Shown piece by piece: positions 15,143-18,985 of a DNA stretch of 18,985 nucleotides. Source of the DNA: CAYYGL01 sp964471235 (GTDB taxonomy: Bacteria; Calditrichota; Calditrichia; RBG-13-44-9; J075); NCBI GenBank assembly GCA_964471235.1, contig CAYYGL010000093.1, positions 1-18,985 of the forward strand, written 5' to 3'. Made by a program: the position numbers and the translations under genes. Position 1 is the stretch's first letter, and each line of letters begins with the position of its first letter. The notes under the pieces are model-generated. The model was not told the DNA's origin and made no database searches. It saw nothing but the letters and a program-made list of their open reading frames with translations.

Positions 15143-16093
15143 ATGTTTTGGAAAAATGATGGCAATCGCACCGAACCCGGCTATGTTCACCTGTATGAAA
15201 CCGGGGAGCTTCAGCGACGGGTGGAGCAGGCACTTGCCGATTTGAAAGGATGTCGGCTGTGTCCCTGGAACTGTGCCATCAATCGGCTTGAGGATGAGAA
15301 AAAGGTGTGCCGTATCGGGCGGTATGCCCGGGTTTCCAGCTTTTTCCCCCATTTTGGCGAGGAAGATTGCTTGCGAGGCTGGAACGGCAGCGGCACCATT
15401 TTTTTTGCCTGGTGCAATCTCCGCTGCGTGTTCTGCCAGAATTTCGACATCAGTCAGCGGGATGCTGGCGAGGAGGTAACCCCGCAGCAACTGGCAAGCA
15501 TGATGATTGAATTGCAGCGCCGGGGCTGCCATAACATCAACTGGGTAACGCCGGAGCATGTGGTCCCTCAGATTTTAGAGGCGCTTCCTTTCGCCATCGA
15601 GCAGGGGCTGCGACTGCCCATTGTCTACAATACCAGCGCCTTCGATTCCCCGGAAAGCCTTCGCCTGATGGACGGCATTGTGGATATTTACATGCCGGAT
15701 TTCAAATACTGGAATCCGGAACGGGCAAAGCGCTATTTAAAGACGCCGTTATACCCGGAAACTGCCCGTCAGGCAATCAAGGAAATGCACCGCCAGGTGG
15801 GTAATCTGGTCATCGACCATAATGGGCTGGCGACCCGGGGGCTGCTGGTGCGCCACCTGGTGATGCCCGACGGGCTGGCGGATACCCGGGAAATCATGCG
15901 CTTTCTGGCAACCGAAATTTCCCGCGACACGTATGTGAATATCATGGGTCAGTATTATCCCGCCGGAAAAGTGGATGGGAAGCATTATCCCGAATTGAAC
16001 CGGCGTATCACCCGGGAGGAATTGGCAGAGGCTTATCACATTGCCCGTCAGGTTGGCTTGCACCGCTTTGATGAACGGCGAGAGTGGGTGTAG
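15143..16093 (+). CDS. Radical SAM protein of the PflX (COG1313) type
   Basis: A 316-residue radical SAM enzyme. The cluster motif is C91-x3-C95-x2-C98 (WCNLRCVFCQN), which binds the [4Fe-4S] cluster that cleaves S-adenosylmethionine. Upstream is a second cysteine group, C37, C40, C44 and C56 (GCRLCPWNCAINR...VC), typical of this family and likely to bind another metal or cluster. The C-terminal region carries VDIYMPDFKYW and YVNIMGQYYPAGK, also family landmarks. It resembles pyruvate formate-lyase activating enzymes, but no glycyl-radical enzyme lies in the window and the substrate of COG1313 proteins is not established. The frame starts at a TTG at 15050 within a repeat. The ATG at 15143 has GAGAGGAG directly upstream and I prefer it. 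It is preceded by the 131-bp repeat, so it is probably not in the thrC transcript. Confidence 0.9.
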   Translation: MFWKNDGNRTEPGYVHLYETGELQRRVEQALADLKGCRLCPWNCAINRLEDEKKVCRIGRYARVSSFFPHFGEEDCLRGWNGSGTIFFAWCNLRCVFCQNFDISQRDAGEEVTPQQLASMMIELQRRGCHNINWVTPEHVVPQILEALPFAIEQGLRLPIVYNTSAFDSPESLRLMDGIVDIYMPDFKYWNPERAKRYLKTPLYPETARQAIKEMHRQVGNLVIDHNGLATRGLLVRHLVMPDGLADTREIMRFLATEISRDTYVNIMGQYYPAGKVDGKHYPELNRRITREELAEAYHIARQVGLHRFDERREWV

Positions 16094-16190
16094 GGGGAAA
16101 GGGTATGGGGTATAAAGTGTAGGGTAGAGTGATATTAGCCATTTTTTCGCTTCACTTTTCACCTTTTACTTATTACGAAATACACACAAC
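16086..16190. repeat. Degenerate heptamer tract after the radical SAM gene
   Basis: Read on the minus strand, the tract 16086-16129 splits into seven-base units CTACCCT, ACACTTT, ATACCCC, ATACCCT, TTCCCCC and TACACCC. Next to it, 16138-16175 reads AGTAAAAGGTGAAAAGTGAA, another seven-base-type repeat. The tract begins within the last codons of the radical SAM gene. Nothing else was seen before the subtilase start. Confidence 0.55.
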
Positions 16191-16213
16191 GCTTCATAAA
16201 TTAGGGAGATCAA

Positions 16214-18985
16214 ATGAAACATTTCGGACAATGGATGTGCATTTTCACTTTTTTAATGTTATCACACCTGATGGCACAGGGAAATCAACCGGCGTATAAG
16301 CCGGGAGAATTGCTGGTTCAGCTTTTTCAGCAGGCGGATGTTACCAGCCTGGAAAGCGATTTTGCGTACCTGAATTTGCAGCCGAAAAAATTATTATCCC
16401 GACGGATGAACATCTGGCTGGTGAGTTATCAACCAGGGCTGGTAAGCGATCAGGCGGTGTTAAGCGCGGTCTATCAACACCCGGCGGTGATATTGGCACA
16501 GTTTAATCATTATGTTACCCCAAGACAAACCATCCCCAATGACCCGATATTCAATAACCAGTGGGCGTTAAATAACACCGGTCAAACCGGGGGGACGCCC
16601 GATGCCGATATCGATGCGCCGGAAGCCTGGGATATCAGCACCGGGGGCATCACCGCCCTGGGCGATACGATTGTGGTGGCAGTGGTGGACGGCGGTGCCG
16701 ATTTGGCACACGAAGACCTGGATTTCTGGAAAAACCGCCACGAAATCCCCAACAATGGTATCGATGACGACAACAACGGCTACATCGACGATTATGACGG
16801 CTGGAACGCCTACAACAGCACCGGAAATATTCCGGTGGATTTCCACGGCACCCATGTTTCGGGCATTGCCGGCGCTATTGGGGATAACAACACCGGCGTC
16901 AGCGGGGTAAACTGGCACGTGAAAATTATGCCGGTAGCCGGTTCCTCCGGCACGGAGTCTGTTGTAGTGGAAGCCTATGGGTATGTGCTGGAGATGCGAG
17001 CCCGCTACAACGAGACCAATGGTGATTCCGGCGCTTTTGTGGTGGTAACCAATTCCTCCTTCGGGGTGGACTTCGGCAATCCCAACGATTTTCCCATCTG
17101 GTGCGCTATGTACGACTCCATGGGCGCCCGGGGCATTCTCAGTTGTGCGGCAACAGCTAATTTAAATATTGATATTGATGTCCAGGGTGATGTGCCCACT
17201 GCCTGCCCCAGCGATTACCTGATTTCCGTTACCAACACCACCGATACGGATACCAAAAACGCCGGCGCTGCCTACGGCGCAACCACCATTGACCTGGGAG
17301 CTCCGGGAACCAGTATCCTCTCTACCGTGCCCGGAAACGGATACAGCAATCTTACCGGTACTTCCATGGCAACTCCAACCGTTGCCGGTGCGGTGGCGCT
17401 GTTAATTGCTGCGGCTCCACCGGACTTAATCGCTGAATATAAAAACACTCCGGACCAGGCAGCCTTGATGTTTAAGCAATGGATTCTGGATGGGGTGGAT
17501 TCCATCCCGGACCTGATTGGCAGAACCGTCTCCGGGGGACGTTTGAATGTCTACCAGAGCATTTTGAAGATGCAGGAGACTTTTACCGCCTCCGCACCGG
17601 AACCTCCCCGAAATTTCACCCCATACAGTGATTACACCACCCCTACTGCCATGCAACTCACCTGGAACGACCCGGTGCATTTGCTCAATGGAGACACCCT
17701 CACGCCCGACATCCTGACGATAATGATTCAGCGGGATGGGATGTTGATTGATTCGGTTGCCGGGGGCGTGGAACAATTTCTCGATACCGGTTTGATAGAC
17801 GGGCAGTCCTATACCTACACCCTCTTTGCCCGCGTGGATACCAGTGGCATGGTGAGTCAGACCGTGATCAATTCCTGGACTGCCGGGGGATCTCCGGTTC
17901 CCGCTCCGGTCAGCGATTTCATATTGTCGGGCGGACAGAGCGAGATATCCATCTCCTGGACCGTCCCCACCCGGAACGAGGACGGCACGCCCATGGATGA
18001 CTATGCCGGGGTGCAGCTTTACCAGGACGGCGCACCGGTAGCCCTGTTCAGCGGCGCCCCCTCTGATACCGGCGCCGCCCTCTCGGCAACCTATACCCCG
18101 GCAACTCCCGGCTACTACCAGTGGTTTATCACCGTGGTGGATAACGAAACCCCGCCCCATGAAAGCGTTCCCAGCGATACTTTCGGCACCCCGCTGAGCA
18201 TCCCCTTCGGCGAAACCTTTGATGTTGCCGGGGAGCCCAATCCTGCCCTGTGGATCAACCACAACGCTGACGTCAATGACCGCAGCAACAATCCCCCCAG
18301 TGCGCCCTATGCCCTCAACCTCAACGGCATGCCTTTCGGGGAAGATATTGTGGAGTTGAAGCCGCTGGATTTATCGGGTATGGCAGGCAGCGGGGTAGTG
18401 TTCCGCTATTCTTATCAGCCCCAGGGCAATGGCAACGCCCCGGAACCGGTGGACAGCCTGCGGGTGTATTTTAAGAACGATTTGGGCAACTGGATAGAGG
18501 TAAAAGCCTACCCGGGCACTCCCCTGGCGCCTTTTGTGGAGGAAGTCATTCCGCTGGATTCGGTTTCGGCGGGGGACGGCACTTTTTTCTACAGCCAGTT
18601 TCAGGTGCGCTTTCGCAGCACCGGCGGGGTGGGCAATTTTCCCAACGACGACTGGTTTATCGATGATGTCTTTTTAGGTCCGTTGGTGAGGATTGACGAG
18701 CAGGTGAGCGGAGTGCCGAAACGATTCTCTTTGGAGCAGAATTATCCCAATCCGTTTAATCCCGGCACGAAAATTTTATTTGCCCTCCCTCGCGCATCCC
18801 GTATCACGCTTCACGTGTTCGATGTGACCGGGCGACAGGTACGCAAGCTGGCTGAGGGTCAATTTTCGTCAGGCAGGCACCAGGTGGTTTGGGATGGCAG
18901 GGATGATGCCGGTGTGCCGGTGGCATCCGGGGTGTATTTTTACCGCTTGAAGGCAGGCAGCCGCTTTGTGCAAACCCGGAAGATG
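16214..18985 (+). CDS. Secreted subtilisin-like (S8) serine protease with type IX sorting domain, 3' truncated by window
   Basis: The frame is open from the ATG at 16214 (AGGGAG upstream) to the window end, 924 codons. Residues 1 to about 22 are a signal peptide (hydrophobic IFTFLMLSHLMA). Residues about 28-110 are a propeptide-like region (YKPGELLVQLF onward). The S8 catalytic domain runs from about 115 to 450: D159 (VAVVDGGAD), H211 (DFHGTHVSGIAG), oxyanion N280 (VVTNSSFG) and S384 (GTSMATPTVAGA). The Asp is followed by Gly-Gly rather than Ser/Thr-Gly. Two fibronectin-III-like regions (about 470-560 and 570-660) come next, then a jelly-roll-like region ending in NDDWFIDDVFLGP. The C-terminal sorting domain has LEQNYPNPFNPGTKI, VFDVTGRQVRKL and VASGVYFYRLKAG. 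Such domains direct export through the type IX system and surface attachment or release. Only the last few codons seem to be missing. Confidence 0.95.
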   Translation, partial: MKHFGQWMCIFTFLMLSHLMAQGNQPAYKPGELLVQLFQQADVTSLESDFAYLNLQPKKLLSRRMNIWLVSYQPGLVSDQAVLSAVYQHPAVILAQFNHYVTPRQTIPNDPIFNNQWALNNTGQTGGTPDADIDAPEAWDISTGGITALGDTIVVAVVDGGADLAHEDLDFWKNRHEIPNNGIDDDNNGYIDDYDGWNAYNSTGNIPVDFHGTHVSGIAGAIGDNNTGVSGVNWHVKIMPVAGSSGTESVVVEAYGYVLEMRARYNETNGDSGAFVVVTNSSFGVDFGNPNDFPIWCAMYDSMGARGILSCAATANLNIDIDVQGDVPTACPSDYLISVTNTTDTDTKNAGAAYGATTIDLGAPGTSILSTVPGNGYSNLTGTSMATPTVAGAVALLIAAAPPDLIAEYKNTPDQAALMFKQWILDGVDSIPDLIGRTVSGGRLNVYQSILKMQETFTASAPEPPRNFTPYSDYTTPTAMQLTWNDPVHLLNGDTLTPDILTIMIQRDGMLIDSVAGGVEQFLDTGLIDGQSYTYTLFARVDTSGMVSQTVINSWTAGGSPVPAPVSDFILSGGQSEISISWTVPTRNEDGTPMDDYAGVQLYQDGAPVALFSGAPSDTGAALSATYTPATPGYYQWFITVVDNETPPHESVPSDTFGTPLSIPFGETFDVAGEPNPALWINHNADVNDRSNNPPSAPYALNLNGMPFGEDIVELKPLDLSGMAGSGVVFRYSYQPQGNGNAPEPVDSLRVYFKNDLGNWIEVKAYPGTPLAPFVEEVIPLDSVSAGDGTFFYSQFQVRFRSTGGVGNFPNDDWFIDDVFLGPLVRIDEQVSGVPKRFSLEQNYPNPFNPGTKILFALPRASRITLHVFDVTGRQVRKLAEGQFSSGRHQVVWDGRDDAGVPVASGVYFYRLKAGSRFVQTRKM

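Noticed and set aside
17426..18262. 278-codon minus-strand frame
   Set aside because: It is antisense to the well-formed subtilase frame, rich in Gly/Arg/His without motifs, and results from GC-rich third positions.

Overview
The window looks like a chromosomal piece from a bacterium of the FCB superphylum, most like Calditrichota, KSB1 or Marinimicrobia-type lineages. The best clue is the last gene: a secreted subtilase whose C-terminus carries the LEQNYPNPFNP...I.F.LP pattern of a type IX secretion (Por) sorting domain. Its core genes are GC-rich, and the gaps hold many degenerate palindromic and heptameric intergenic repeats. The phylum is inferred; no rRNA or other marker gene beyond rpoZ and thrC is present.

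Layout. Positions 68-10803 are all leftward (minus strand); positions 11526 to the end are all rightward; a 722-bp divergent non-coding region separates them. From right to left, the minus block holds: a zinc-knuckle/TM/TPR-like protein, RNA polymerase omega (rpoZ) with a clear intrinsic terminator, a YtcJ-type amidohydrolase, a sodium:solute symporter, an SH3b-type lipoprotein, a 2[4Fe-4S] ferredoxin followed by an array of 49-bp tandem repeats, a two-domain glutamine-dependent NAD+ synthetase (nadE), and at the left end a two-gene AT-rich cassette. That cassette encodes an HNH nuclease and a methyltransferase-HIT fusion.

The plus block holds two small membrane proteins of unknown function, a calcineurin-like phosphoesterase, threonine synthase (thrC), a PflX-type (COG1313) radical SAM protein, and the truncated subtilase.

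How the genes work together. Most are unlinked housekeeping functions: NAD synthesis, threonine synthesis, electron transfer, transport. The phosphoesterase and thrC are 18 bp apart and probably co-transcribed. The cassette at the left end is the accessory part. The nuclease and methyltransferase-HIT genes overlap by ATGA, differ in base composition from nadE, and combine nuclease, methyltransferase and nucleotide-hydrolase/transferase-type domains. It is the best candidate here for a little-described nucleic-acid modification or defence module, but that is inference from domains and context.

The intergenic regions are rich in repeats: a 49-bp tandem array with a palindromic core, heptamer tracts, a 79-bp foldback, a 131-bp nested inverted repeat, and CGTTGCG-type tracts. 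These repeats are the other feature of the window that merits attention.
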